Assembly (NCBI RefSeq): GCF_007997155.1
Contig: NZ_VORT01000009.1
Coordinates: 62,001-126,000 of the forward strand
Origin: Aequorivita antarctica
GTDB lineage: Bacteria; Bacteroidota; Bacteroidia; Flavobacteriales; Flavobacteriaceae
Length of the DNA stretch: 64,000 nucleotides
Direction: 5' to 3'
This document shows, piece after piece, positions 9,678 through 17,427 of the stretch (within the stretch, counting starts at the first letter, position 1; the number at the start of each line of letters is the position of its first letter). The notes beneath the pieces were generated by a model that worked only from the letters and a program-made list of their open reading frames with translations, did no database searches and was not told the DNA's origin. Made by a program: the position numbers and the translations under genes.

Positions 9678-9783
9678 TTTTTTAATTGAGGTGATAAAAA
9701 TACAACTTGAGGTCGCAAGTAATTGTTAAGGCCTTATTAAATTGGTTAAAGATTATCTTTTTTTTATTTTTTGAATTAATGTT

Positions 9784-9812
9784 TTGAGAAAAAGAAAATA
9801 GCTTTATATTTG
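9784..9812 (+). promoter_or_regulatory. Bacteroidota-type promoter of tRNA-Phe
   Basis: A -33 TTG (9784-9786), an 18-nt spacer and a -7 box TATATTTG (9805-9812) match the primary sigma consensus of Bacteroidota. The tRNA starts 13 bp downstream. Confidence 0.85.
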
Positions 9813-9825
9813 CCGACTCAATAAT

Positions 9826-9898
9826 GGTGCCTTAGCTCAGTTGGTAGAGCAATGGACTGAAAATCCATGTGTCCCTAGTTCGATTCTTGGAGGCACCA
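9826..9898 (+). tRNA. tRNA-Phe (GAA)
   Basis: A 73-nt cloverleaf. The 7-bp acceptor stem is GGTGCCT/AGGCACC with discriminator A. The D arm is GCTC-AGTTGGTAGA-GC, the anticodon stem is ATGGA/TCCAT with loop CTGAAAA (anticodon GAA), and the T loop is TTCGATT. The T stem CCTAG/CTTGG has one T-T mismatch. CCA is not encoded. Confidence 0.95.
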
Positions 9899-9903
9899 CT
9901 TAA

Positions 9904-9932
9904 AAACCCGAAACAATTGTTTCGGGTTTTTT
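9904..9932 (+). terminator. Rho-independent terminator after tRNA-Phe
   Basis: A strong palindromic stem (ACCCGAAAC-aatt-GTTTCGGGT) is followed by a run of six T, just after the tRNA. It may also serve the convergent GHMP kinase gene. Confidence 0.9.
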
Positions 9933-9958
9933 GTTTTAAACTACTTGTTTTTCAGGCT

Positions 9959-10861
9959 TTAGAGCAACATTTCTTCGAAAGGAACAATACTTTCAAACCC
10001 TTTTTTCCTGAAGTAATCCATATCGGTATTATCGCCAGTAACCAAAACAAAATCCCCGCCCCAAGCGCCCAAACTTTTGATGGTGTGTGGATAATCCCTA
10101 AAAAGTTGTTCTTTTATTGTTGGAAGCTTTATAATTTTTGAAATAATTTCTTCGTGTGCATTCATCAATTTTTCAAAATCTGAAAGGGAATAACATAACA
10201 ATAACTTATTGCTGATGTCTGAAATTCTTTGAATTGATTTTTGATCCACTGAAGTGTTTCTATATCTCAAAATCCCTTCTTTGCTATCCTGCTTTTGATT
10301 TAAGTGAACAAAAAACAAACGGTCTGTAAAGTCCCATGAAAGATGTGCTTTTTTAAATTCAGGGATTTTATCTTTTAATTCATATAATATAGGAGCACTA
10401 CTTTTTGCGATAGCAATATCATAACCACTTCCGCCGAAACTGGTTTTCAATAGCTCAAAAGCATCCACCTTTGCCCATTGTGCAATGTTATTTATTAATG
10501 TTGAGGAAGTTCCCAAGCCCCAATCGCGAGGAAAATCCAATTTTGTTGAAACAGTAAGACCTTTGGGTTTATTAAGAAAAGCAGGGTTTAGGTTTTTTGC
10601 TTCCCGAAGTATTTTTGATAAGGTTATTGAAAAGGTATTCTCTGGGTTTAAAGCTTTTAAATCTTTCAAACTAAAAACTTCTTCAAACCAAACTGTTTCT
10701 TTTTCATCAAAACTTTTCCAGTGAATTCCTTCTTTTTCGGAAGTGGATACTTCTAAAGATTGCCCATATTTAGTTGGAATGGCCAAAGCAATAGCGCCGT
10801 CAAGAACCACATATTCTCCCGTGAGCAATAATTTTCCGTTGCTATAAAAAGTTTTCTTCAA
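9959..10861 (-). CDS. GYDIA family GHMP kinase
   Basis: 300 residues. The family name motif appears literally as GGSGYDIA. GHMP features include the N-terminal KLLLTGEYVVLDGAIALAIPT and an ATP-loop-like WGLGTSSTLINNIAQW. The family is largely limited to Bacteroidota and is thought to act as a mevalonate-pathway kinase, which fits its position 16 bp downstream of HMG-CoA reductase. The exact step (mevalonate or phosphomevalonate phosphorylation) cannot be read from sequence. Confidence 0.9.
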   Translation of the reverse strand: MKKTFYSNGKLLLTGEYVVLDGAIALAIPTKYGQSLEVSTSEKEGIHWKSFDEKETVWFEEVFSLKDLKALNPENTFSITLSKILREAKNLNPAFLNKPKGLTVSTKLDFPRDWGLGTSSTLINNIAQWAKVDAFELLKTSFGGSGYDIAIAKSSAPILYELKDKIPEFKKAHLSWDFTDRLFFVHLNQKQDSKEGILRYRNTSVDQKSIQRISDISNKLLLCYSLSDFEKLMNAHEEIISKIIKLPTIKEQLFRDYPHTIKSLGAWGGDFVLVTGDNTDMDYFRKKGFESIVPFEEMLL

Positions 10862-10877
10862 TTTGTTTCTAAATATA

Positions 10878-12191
10878 TCAACCTCTCAATTTTTTTAAAA
10901 AATCATCCGCCGAACTATGCGAAACAGGGTTTGTTATAAAATATTCCATAGCCTTTTCCTTTTCTTCTTTGGAAGCGTGCAGTTGGTTTAGAATATTCAT
11001 CAAGTGCATTTTCATATGTCCCTTTTGAATTCCCGTGGTAACCAAAGATCGCACTGCCGCAAAGTTTTGGGCTAAACCGGCAACGGCCAGAATTTTCATC
11101 AATTCTTTTGCATTGGGTTTTTGAAGAATCTCAAAAGCAAGTTTTGTCAATGGGTGAAGTGAAGTCAATCCGCCAACTGTGCCAACAGCTAGAGGCAATT
11201 CAATCCAAAAAGTGAAAATATCATCTTCTATTTTAGCGTGTGTTAAACTTCCGTAATAACTGTTTCGGGCGGCATAAGCGTGCACGCCAGCTTCCACAGC
11301 TCGAAAATCGTTGCCAGTTGCTAAAACTACCGCGTCTACCCCGTTCATAATACCTTTGTTGTGGGTTACAGCGCGTCGCGATTCGGTTTTGGCGATTTCA
11401 ATGGCGCGCACAAACTTTTGGGCAAACTGCTTTCCGTCGTTATGTTTTGTGGTAAGTTCTTCCACATTACAGCTCACTTCGGCATGTACTAAACACTCGG
11501 GAACGTAGTTGGAAAGGATGCTCATTACTACTTCGGGATAGCTATCTTTTTTCTGGAAGCTTTCATAATTTCTAGCTTCGTCTTCAAAAGTGTGTGCTAT
11601 CTGCTCCAAACAACTGTTTATAAAATTGGCGCCCATAGCATCCAAAGTTTCAAAAGTGGCGTGAATGTAATAATAGCCGTCCAAAATGTGCGATTTGTCA
11701 ATAAGCGAAAGCTTTACAAGACCTCCGCCACGGGCTTTCATGTTTTTTTCGAGGGATTGGATGCTAAGGCGAAGTTTCGGTTTTACTTCTTCAAAGAAAT
11801 TTTCGATATCCTTTTCACTTCCATAGAAATTGAAATGAACCTGACCATTTTTTTCTGTGGAAATCACTTCGGCTTTAAATCCACCGCGTTCCAGCCAAAA
11901 TTTGGCAGCATTACTCGCGGCAGCTACAACGGAACTTTCTTCGGTAACCATTGGAAGGGCAAACAACTTTCCGTTTATCAAAAAGTTGGGCGCAATGCCG
12001 AAAGGCATATAATAATTGGATAGGGTGTTTTCAATAAAATCATCGTGTAGTTGCTGTAAGGAAGTATCTTCATTCCAGTACTTTTTTAGAATTTGAACGG
12101 AATCAGGATTGTTTTGCAGATAATTTTCTGCAAGCCATTCAATTTTTTCATCCTTTGATTTTTTTGAAAATCCAGAAACGGGTTGGTTCAT
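10878..12191 (-). CDS. mvaA: Hydroxymethylglutaryl-CoA reductase, class II
   Basis: 437 residues. By homology it interconverts HMG-CoA and mevalonate. Class II features are present: dimer motif ENTLSNY with the PFGIAPNFLING loop, catalytic Glu in TEESSVVAAAS (Glu84/85), Lys279 in THNKG, Asp295 in GNDFRAVEAG, and His392 in KGHMKMH. It is probably biosynthetic here, supplying isoprenoids, since the next gene is a GYDIA-type GHMP kinase. A TATCTTTG -7 box lies just upstream. Confidence 0.95.
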   Translation of the reverse strand: MNQPVSGFSKKSKDEKIEWLAENYLQNNPDSVQILKKYWNEDTSLQQLHDDFIENTLSNYYMPFGIAPNFLINGKLFALPMVTEESSVVAAASNAAKFWLERGGFKAEVISTEKNGQVHFNFYGSEKDIENFFEEVKPKLRLSIQSLEKNMKARGGGLVKLSLIDKSHILDGYYYIHATFETLDAMGANFINSCLEQIAHTFEDEARNYESFQKKDSYPEVVMSILSNYVPECLVHAEVSCNVEELTTKHNDGKQFAQKFVRAIEIAKTESRRAVTHNKGIMNGVDAVVLATGNDFRAVEAGVHAYAARNSYYGSLTHAKIEDDIFTFWIELPLAVGTVGGLTSLHPLTKLAFEILQKPNAKELMKILAVAGLAQNFAAVRSLVTTGIQKGHMKMHLMNILNQLHASKEEKEKAMEYFITNPVSHSSADDFLKKLRG

Positions 12192-12213
12192 GTAAATAAA
12201 TAAAGTTAAAGTG

Positions 12214-12221
12214 CAAAGATA
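12214..12221 (-). promoter_or_regulatory. -7 promoter box upstream of mvaA
   Basis: TATCTTTG on the minus strand, 22 bp before the mvaA ATG, matches TAnnTTTG. The context TATCTTTGCACTTTAA is identical to the argS promoter region. No clear -33 TTG. Confidence 0.65.
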
Positions 12222-12266
12222 GTGTTTCGTTGTAGTTTCTTCAGAATCATTTAAGAATAGAAAAAG

Positions 12267-13028
12267 TTATCTAATTGATTTGATGAAAGATGAAATTCCT
12301 GCAAATCCTTTTTCCGAAAGCATTTTTATAAAAGCACTACCAATAATTGCTCCGTTGGTGTGCAACGTGGCTTGGCTGAAAGTTTTCGAATCCTGAATCC
12401 CAAATCCCACAATTAGGGGATTATTTAGTTTCAGAGAAGCGATTCGTTCAAAATAATTTTCCTGTTCCTTGCCAAAACCGTCGGAGCTGCCAGTAACGCT
12501 GGCACTGCTCACCATATAAATAAAGCCTTTGGAAGCAGTATCAATCTGTCTAATTCTTTCTTTGGAAGTTTGGGGCGTGATTAAAAAGATATTCAACAAA
12601 CCATATTTTTTAAAAATTTTAGCATAATGTTCTTCATATTCAGCCAAAGGGAGGTCAGGAAGGATCAGGCCATCAATGCCAACTTCGGCACATTTTTTAC
12701 AAAAATTTTCTACGCCAAATTGAAGAACGGGATTAAAATAACCCATAATTATCAATGGAATGGAAACAGTGTTTCGCACGTCTTTTAATTGCTGAAAAAG
12801 TAAATCGGTTGTCATGCCATTTTCTAGAGATTCTTGTGAACTCGCTTGAATAGTGGGGCCATCGGCTAAGGGATCGCTAAAAGGCAAACCAATTTCAATC
12901 AAATCGACTCCGCTTTTTTCCAATTGCTGAAGTATTTCAATAGTATCATCCAATTTTGGATAGCCTGCTGTGAAATAAATGGAAAGCAGTTTTTTGTTTT
13001 CTGAAAGTGTATTTTTTATTCTATTCAT
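12267..13028 (-). CDS. trpA: Tryptophan synthase alpha chain
   Basis: 253 residues. It cleaves indole-3-glycerol phosphate and channels indole to TrpB. Visible marks: LIEIGLPFSDPLADGPTIQ (catalytic Glu and Asp region), GLILPDLPLAE, and the phosphate loop GFGIQ. It is the last gene of the trp operon, 47 bp behind trpB. That spacer holds a perfect 14-bp inverted repeat. Confidence 0.97.
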   Translation of the reverse strand: MNRIKNTLSENKKLLSIYFTAGYPKLDDTIEILQQLEKSGVDLIEIGLPFSDPLADGPTIQASSQESLENGMTTDLLFQQLKDVRNTVSIPLIIMGYFNPVLQFGVENFCKKCAEVGIDGLILPDLPLAEYEEHYAKIFKKYGLLNIFLITPQTSKERIRQIDTASKGFIYMVSSASVTGSSDGFGKEQENYFERIASLKLNNPLIVGFGIQDSKTFSQATLHTNGAIIGSAFIKMLSEKGFAGISSFIKSIR

Positions 13029-13040
13029 AACATAAGATTA

Positions 13041-13071
13041 GACCTAACAGGTTTCTAAAACCTGTTAGGTC
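13041..13071. repeat. Perfect inverted repeat between trpB and trpA
   Basis: Two 14-bp arms (GACCTAACAGGTTT and its complement) flank a 3-nt loop. It fills most of the trpB-trpA gap. There is no T run, so it is not a standard terminator. It resembles palindromic intergenic repeats seen in Bacteroidota and could affect mRNA processing or stability. Confidence 0.75.
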
Positions 13072-13075
13072 TCAT

Positions 13076-14257
13076 TTATAGATTAAAATATTTTATATAA
13101 GTATCAAGATCTTTATCGCCCCGTCCACTCAAATTCACCACAATAACATCATCCTTTTTAAATTTTCTCGTTTCAAAAATTGCGAGCGCGTGACTGCTTT
13201 CAATGGCGGGAATAATGCCTTCCAGTTTGCAGAGTTCAAGTCCAGCTTCCATAGCTTCATCATCGGTTATTGAAATAAATTCCCCGCGTCCGCTTGCAAA
13301 AAGATTAGCATGCATAGGCCCAACACCCGGATAATCCAATCCTGCCGAAATGGAGTGGGGTTCGGTAATTTGTCCGTCGGCAGTTTGCATCAACAGTGTT
13401 TTACTTCCGTGTATAATCCCCACTTTTCCCAAAGCTGAAGTTGCAGCGCTCTCGCCACTGTCAATTCCCTTTCCAGCAGCTTCAACGGCGATAATCCCAA
13501 CTTCCGGAGTTTCCAAATAATGATAAAAAGCTCCAGCGGCGTTACTGCCGCCACCAACACAAGCTACCACAAAATCCGGATTTTCACGACTTTCCTTTTC
13601 TTTGAGCTGGGTTTTTATTTCTTCAGAAATTACACTTTGAAATCGCGCAACCATATCAGGGTAGGGATGTGGTCCTACCACACTACCTATAATATAATGT
13701 GTATCCACCGGATTGTTTATCCAATCGCGAATGGCTTCATTGGTGGCGTCTTTCAAGGTTTTGCTGCCGCTCTTAGCCGGAACCACTTTTGCACCCAGCA
13801 TTTTCATTCGAGCCACATTTGGAGCTTGGCGTTTTATATCGACTTCCCCCATAAAAACAATACATTCCAAACCCATTAAGGCGCATACGGTGGCGGTTGC
13901 AACACCGTGTTGTCCAGCGCCTGTTTCAGCAATAATTCGGGTTTTGCCCAAACGTTTTGCCATTAAAATCTGACCAATGGTGTTATTTACTTTATGTGCG
14001 CCTGTGTGACAAAGATCTTCCCGTTTTAAATAGATTTTGGTGTTGTATTTTTCTGAGAGTCGTTTCGCAAAATATAGGGGAGTCGGTCGTCCCACATAAT
14101 CTTTCAGTAATTCACGAAACTCTTTTTGGAAGGATTCTTCCGCCATTACTTTTAAATAATTCTGCCGAAGCTCCTCCACATTTGGATAAAGCATTTCGGG
14201 AATATACGCTCCGCCAAACTCGCCGTAATAGCCTTTTTCGTTTACGTTATAATTCAT
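13076..14257 (-). CDS. trpB: Tryptophan synthase beta chain
   Basis: 393 residues, normal for TrpB1. It condenses indole with serine using pyridoxal phosphate. The PLP lysine lies in [13 protein letters not shown], the phosphate-binding loop is GGGSNAAG, and ETGAGQHG and the C-terminal LSGRGDKD are conserved. Upstream, a heptamer repeat separates it from trpF. Confidence 0.98.
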   Translation of the reverse strand: MNYNVNEKGYYGEFGGAYIPEMLYPNVEELRQNYLKVMAEESFQKEFRELLKDYVGRPTPLYFAKRLSEKYNTKIYLKREDLCHTGAHKVNNTIGQILMAKRLGKTRIIAETGAGQHGVATATVCALMGLECIVFMGEVDIKRQAPNVARMKMLGAKVVPAKSGSKTLKDATNEAIRDWINNPVDTHYIIGSVVGPHPYPDMVARFQSVISEEIKTQLKEKESRENPDFVVACVGGGSNAAGAFYHYLETPEVGIIAVEAAGKGIDSGESAATSALGKVGIIHGSKTLLMQTADGQITEPHSISAGLDYPGVGPMHANLFASGRGEFISITDDEAMEAGLELCKLEGIIPAIESSHALAIFETRKFKKDDVIVVNLSGRGDKDLDTYIKYFNL

Positions 14258-14264
14258 ATTTTCA

Positions 14265-14299
14265 GTATTGAGTATTGAGTATTGAGTATTGAGTATTGG
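14265..14299. repeat. Heptanucleotide tandem repeat, 5 copies of GTATTGA
   Basis: Four perfect GTATTGA units and a fifth with a final G lie between trpF and trpB, 8 bp upstream of the trpB ATG. A looser TCTTG-rich stretch follows to about 14340. Copy-number change could alter spacing before trpB. Confidence 0.85.
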
Positions 14300-14323
14300 T
14301 TCTTGTCTCTTGGCTCTTGATTT

Positions 14324-14998
14324 TTATGTCTTGGCTGGTGGTTCTTTTAAGTAGTGCTTCAAAACTTCGGTGAATGATTTTAATGCCGAAACATCTTTCA
14401 TTCCCGGGGCAGTTTCAAACTTACTGTTTACGTCAATCGCGTGAATGGGAAGGTCTGTTTTTAGTAAATTTTTCAAGGACTCAATTTCTTCCAAACCAAT
14501 TCCGCCGCTTAAAATAAAGGGTTTTTTAGAAGGATAATTTTTGAGAATCTCCCAATTAAAAGTGAAACCATTTCCGCCTTTTTCTTTTCCTTTAGTGTCG
14601 AAAAGGAATTTATCTACAATGCTTTCGTAGGATTTTAAAATTTCGAAATCGAATTTATCTCTTATTGAAAAAACTTTCCAAATCTCGATAGTATCACTTT
14701 TGTCTGATCGAGCGCCATCGAGACCTTCTTTTAATTTTTTACAGAAATCCACACTTTCATCCCCGTGCAATTGAATTATATTCAAATTATATTTTCTGAC
14801 TTTCTCTAAAATTTCTTCCACAGAAGCATCCACAAAAACCCCAACTTTTTTAATTCCAGCCGGCAACTTAGGAATGACTTCGCCGTCAAAAAACCTCGGA
14901 CTTTTTTCATAAAAAATAAAACCCATATAATCTGGCTGAATTGCTGCCACTTCTGCTACATTGTGTTTCATTCCACAGATTTTTAGCAATGTTTTCAT
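14324..14998 (-). CDS. trpF: Phosphoribosylanthranilate isomerase
   Basis: 224 residues. It isomerises phosphoribosylanthranilate in Trp synthesis. The catalytic Cys is in LKICGMK, Asp in VGVFVDAS, with IIQLHGDE and the phosphate-site loop LSGGIG. Residues ~92-106 (EGLDGARSDKSDTIEIW region) look like extra sequence compared with usual TrpF and are encoded by a repeat element. It overlaps trpC by 4 bp. Confidence 0.95.
   Translation of the reverse strand: MKTLLKICGMKHNVAEVAAIQPDYMGFIFYEKSPRFFDGEVIPKLPAGIKKVGVFVDASVEEILEKVRKYNLNIIQLHGDESVDFCKKLKEGLDGARSDKSDTIEIWKVFSIRDKFDFEILKSYESIVDKFLFDTKGKEKGGNGFTFNWEILKNYPSKKPFILSGGIGLEEIESLKNLLKTDLPIHAIDVNSKFETAPGMKDVSALKSFTEVLKHYLKEPPAKT
14683..14725 (-). 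repeat. Dispersed repeat read in frame inside trpF
   Basis: On the coding strand it starts GGTCTCGATGGCGC and ends TATCGAGATT, so its ends are inverted (TCTCGA/TCGAGA). The first 14 bases match those of the argS element (GGTCTCGACGGAGC) at 12 positions. It is translated without a stop. Confidence 0.6.
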
Positions 14999-15777
14999 CT
15001 TAATTTTTCAATAAATTGCTTTGCAGTCTCGCCGGGATTTTCGGTTTTCATAAAGTTTTCACCAATTAAAAAACCTTCGAAACCGTATGTTCTTAATTCT
15101 TTTATAGTTTCAACATCACTGATTCCGCTTTCAGATATTTTTACAAAATCGGTTGGAATTTCTTTTGAAAGCTTTCTACTGGTTTCAATATTCACTTTGA
15201 AGTTTTTCAGATTCCGATTGTTCACGCCAATCATATCTACATTCGGTAACAATGATTTTTGAAGCTCTTCAGAATTATGAACTTCCAGCAAAACATCCAG
15301 TTTTAAATTTTTTGCTAAATGCGAAAACTGCTTTAACTCTTCAGCAGAAAGGCAGGCGGCAATCAATAAAATGGCATCTGCACCATAGGCTTTTGCCTCA
15401 TAAATTTGGTAGGGGTCAATTATAAATTCCTTCCGAAGAATGGGGATGGAAACCGTTTTCTCTGCCACCAATAAATCGTCCAGCGAGCCGCCAAAAAAAT
15501 TGGAATCTGTTAATACCGAAATTCCTTTGGCGCCGGCAAGTTCATAGCCCGAAACCACTTCGTGCAACAAAACCTTATCATTGATTACGGATTTGCTGGG
15601 CGAGCGACGTTTGTGTTCAGCAATGATGCCCGTAGTTGAAATGCGCAACGCTTCCGCCAAAGATTTTGTTTCTTTCGCAAACAGCGGAAACTTTTCAAGC
15701 AAGCGTACTGGAATTGCTTCTTTTTTTGCTGCAACTTCTTTGAGTTTATAAGCAGTTATGTTATCTAAAATTGTCAT
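14995..15777 (-). CDS. trpC: Indole-3-glycerol phosphate synthase
   Basis: 260 residues. It closes the indole ring. Conserved marks: IIAEHKRRSPSKS (catalytic Glu/Lys), ISVLTDSNFFGGS, ILRKEFIIDPYQIYEAKAYGADAILLIA, and IGVNNRNL. Overlaps of 4 bp with trpD and trpF indicate translational coupling. Confidence 0.97.
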   Translation of the reverse strand: MTILDNITAYKLKEVAAKKEAIPVRLLEKFPLFAKETKSLAEALRISTTGIIAEHKRRSPSKSVINDKVLLHEVVSGYELAGAKGISVLTDSNFFGGSLDDLLVAEKTVSIPILRKEFIIDPYQIYEAKAYGADAILLIAACLSAEELKQFSHLAKNLKLDVLLEVHNSEELQKSLLPNVDMIGVNNRNLKNFKVNIETSRKLSKEIPTDFVKISESGISDVETIKELRTYGFEGFLIGENFMKTENPGETAKQFIEKLR

Positions 15778-16766
15778 TTTCTCAGTTTTTGTAATTGTTT
15801 TAAGGAATTCAATGCTTTTCCGGATTGCAACGATTCTTGCGCTTTTTCAAAACCTTCTTTTATTTTGCAATTCTCCACTACTGAAATTGCCATTCCAGCA
15901 TTTGCGCAGACTACGTTGTTTTGGGCTTCTGTACCTTTTCCGTTTAAAATATCCATAAATATTACGGCGGATTCTTTTACCGTTTCCCCACCAAATATTT
16001 CAGATTCCTCGATTTGTTTCACACCAAAATCTTCCGCATTCAAAATATTTTCTGAATTTTTTGTAATCACTTTCACGGGACCAGTCAGCGATATTTCGTC
16101 ATATCCGTCAACTGCGTGCAGGACTGCGTAATTTTTTTCGCTTTTTTGATAGAGATAGCCATACATTCTGGCTAATTCCAAATCGAAAACTCCAACTAAT
16201 TGGTTTTTTGGAAATGCTGGGTTCACCATCGGCCCAAGCATATTGAAGAAGGTTTTTACGCCTAATTCTTTTCGGATTGGCGCCACGTTTTTCATTGCGG
16301 GGTGGAAGAGCGGTGCGTGCAAAACACAAATTCCTGCTTCATCCAAACAGCGTTTTAAAAAATCTTCTTTGTTACTGAATTTTATGCCCAAAGCTTCCAT
16401 CACGTTGCTACTTCCGCTAACAGAAGAAACGCCGTAGTTGCCGTGTTTTGTAACCTTCAAACCTACGCCAGCTGTAACGAAAGATGCCAAGGTTGAAATA
16501 TTAAAGGTGTTTTTTCCGTCTCCGCCAGTTCCGCATAAATCAATGGTGTTGTATTCACTGAAATCTACCGCTAAACACAGGTCTAGCAAAGCATCGCGAA
16601 AACCTTCCAATTCTTCCAAACTTACGTTTCGCATCATAAAAACCGTCAAAAAAGCAGCTATTTGGTTTTGGTTGTATTTTCCTTCGGAAATATTCACCAA
16701 AACAGTTCTTGCTTCTTCTTTTGAAAGCTGTTCGTGATTTATTAATCTGTTTAAAATCTGTTTCAT
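15774..16766 (-). CDS. trpD: Anthranilate phosphoribosyltransferase
   Basis: 330 residues. It joins anthranilate to PRPP. The signature DLCGTGGDGKNTFNISTLASFV, the KHGN loop and GSSNVMEALG are all present. A spacer of 92 bp upstream of it (16767-16858) separates it from trpG and holds loose CACTGAA-like repeats without an ORF. Confidence 0.97.
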   Translation of the reverse strand: MKQILNRLINHEQLSKEEARTVLVNISEGKYNQNQIAAFLTVFMMRNVSLEELEGFRDALLDLCLAVDFSEYNTIDLCGTGGDGKNTFNISTLASFVTAGVGLKVTKHGNYGVSSVSGSSNVMEALGIKFSNKEDFLKRCLDEAGICVLHAPLFHPAMKNVAPIRKELGVKTFFNMLGPMVNPAFPKNQLVGVFDLELARMYGYLYQKSEKNYAVLHAVDGYDEISLTGPVKVITKNSENILNAEDFGVKQIEESEIFGGETVKESAVIFMDILNGKGTEAQNNVVCANAGMAISVVENCKIKEGFEKAQESLQSGKALNSLKQLQKLRK

Positions 16767-16858
16767 TTTTATAAGTCGATGAGTCTATATGTTTATAGTT
16801 TAGGCTTAAAGTCTATTTAAAAGTGCTGCCCACTGCCACTGAACACTGAATACTTTTT

Positions 16859-17425
16859 TCAGCTTTCAATCCAATTTTTAATAATCTGTTTCCCCATTGG
16901 CGTCAGCACACTTTCGGGGTGAAATTGTACGCCACAAACATCGTATAGCTTATGCCGAAGCGACATAATTTGTCCGTTTTCATCTACGGAAGTAATTTCC
17001 AGAATTTCCGGGAAGCCTTCCTTTGAGACCACCCAACTGTGATATCGGCCAATTTCAATTTCTTTCTCAAGTCCTTTAAAAAGCGGTTCTTCCTCTGAAA
17101 TAATGATTGCTTTGGTAGAAACACCGTGAAAGACTTTGCTTAAATTTTCAAGGGTGCCGCCAAAAACCTCACCGATTGCCTGTTGCCCCAAACACACACC
17201 CAAAATAGGTTTTGAAGTTGCGTATTTTTGAATCACTGCTTTTAGCAATCCAGCTTCATCTGGAATTCCTGGACCTGGTGAAAGAAGAATTTTGTCGTAA
17301 TCTTCAGCTTCTTCCAAATAAAACTTATCGTTTCGTCTTACGGTTACTTCGCAATCCAATTCTTCTAAATAATGAACCAAATTGTACACAAAACTGTCGT
17401 AATTATCTATTACCAATATTTTCAT
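16859..17425 (-). CDS. trpG: Anthranilate synthase component II (glutamine amidotransferase)
   Basis: 188 residues, a separate class I amidotransferase that supplies ammonia to TrpE. The oxyanion SPGPGIP, nucleophile elbow GVCLGQQAI, and QFHPES with its catalytic His and Glu are intact. It follows trpE by 2 bp. It could also serve para-aminobenzoate synthesis, since no separate pabA is in view. Confidence 0.96.
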   Translation of the reverse strand: MKILVIDNYDSFVYNLVHYLEELDCEVTVRRNDKFYLEEAEDYDKILLSPGPGIPDEAGLLKAVIQKYATSKPILGVCLGQQAIGEVFGGTLENLSKVFHGVSTKAIIISEEEPLFKGLEKEIEIGRYHSWVVSKEGFPEILEITSVDENGQIMSLRHKLYDVCGVQFHPESVLTPMGKQIIKNWIES

Positions 17426-17427
17426 AA

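Noticed and set aside
13029-13075. trpB-trpA palindrome as a terminator
   Set aside because: There is no T run after the stem and the operon continues into trpA.
16767-16858. trpD-trpG spacer as a regulatory element
   Set aside because: It holds only irregular CACTGAA-like repeats with no stable hairpin or ORF.
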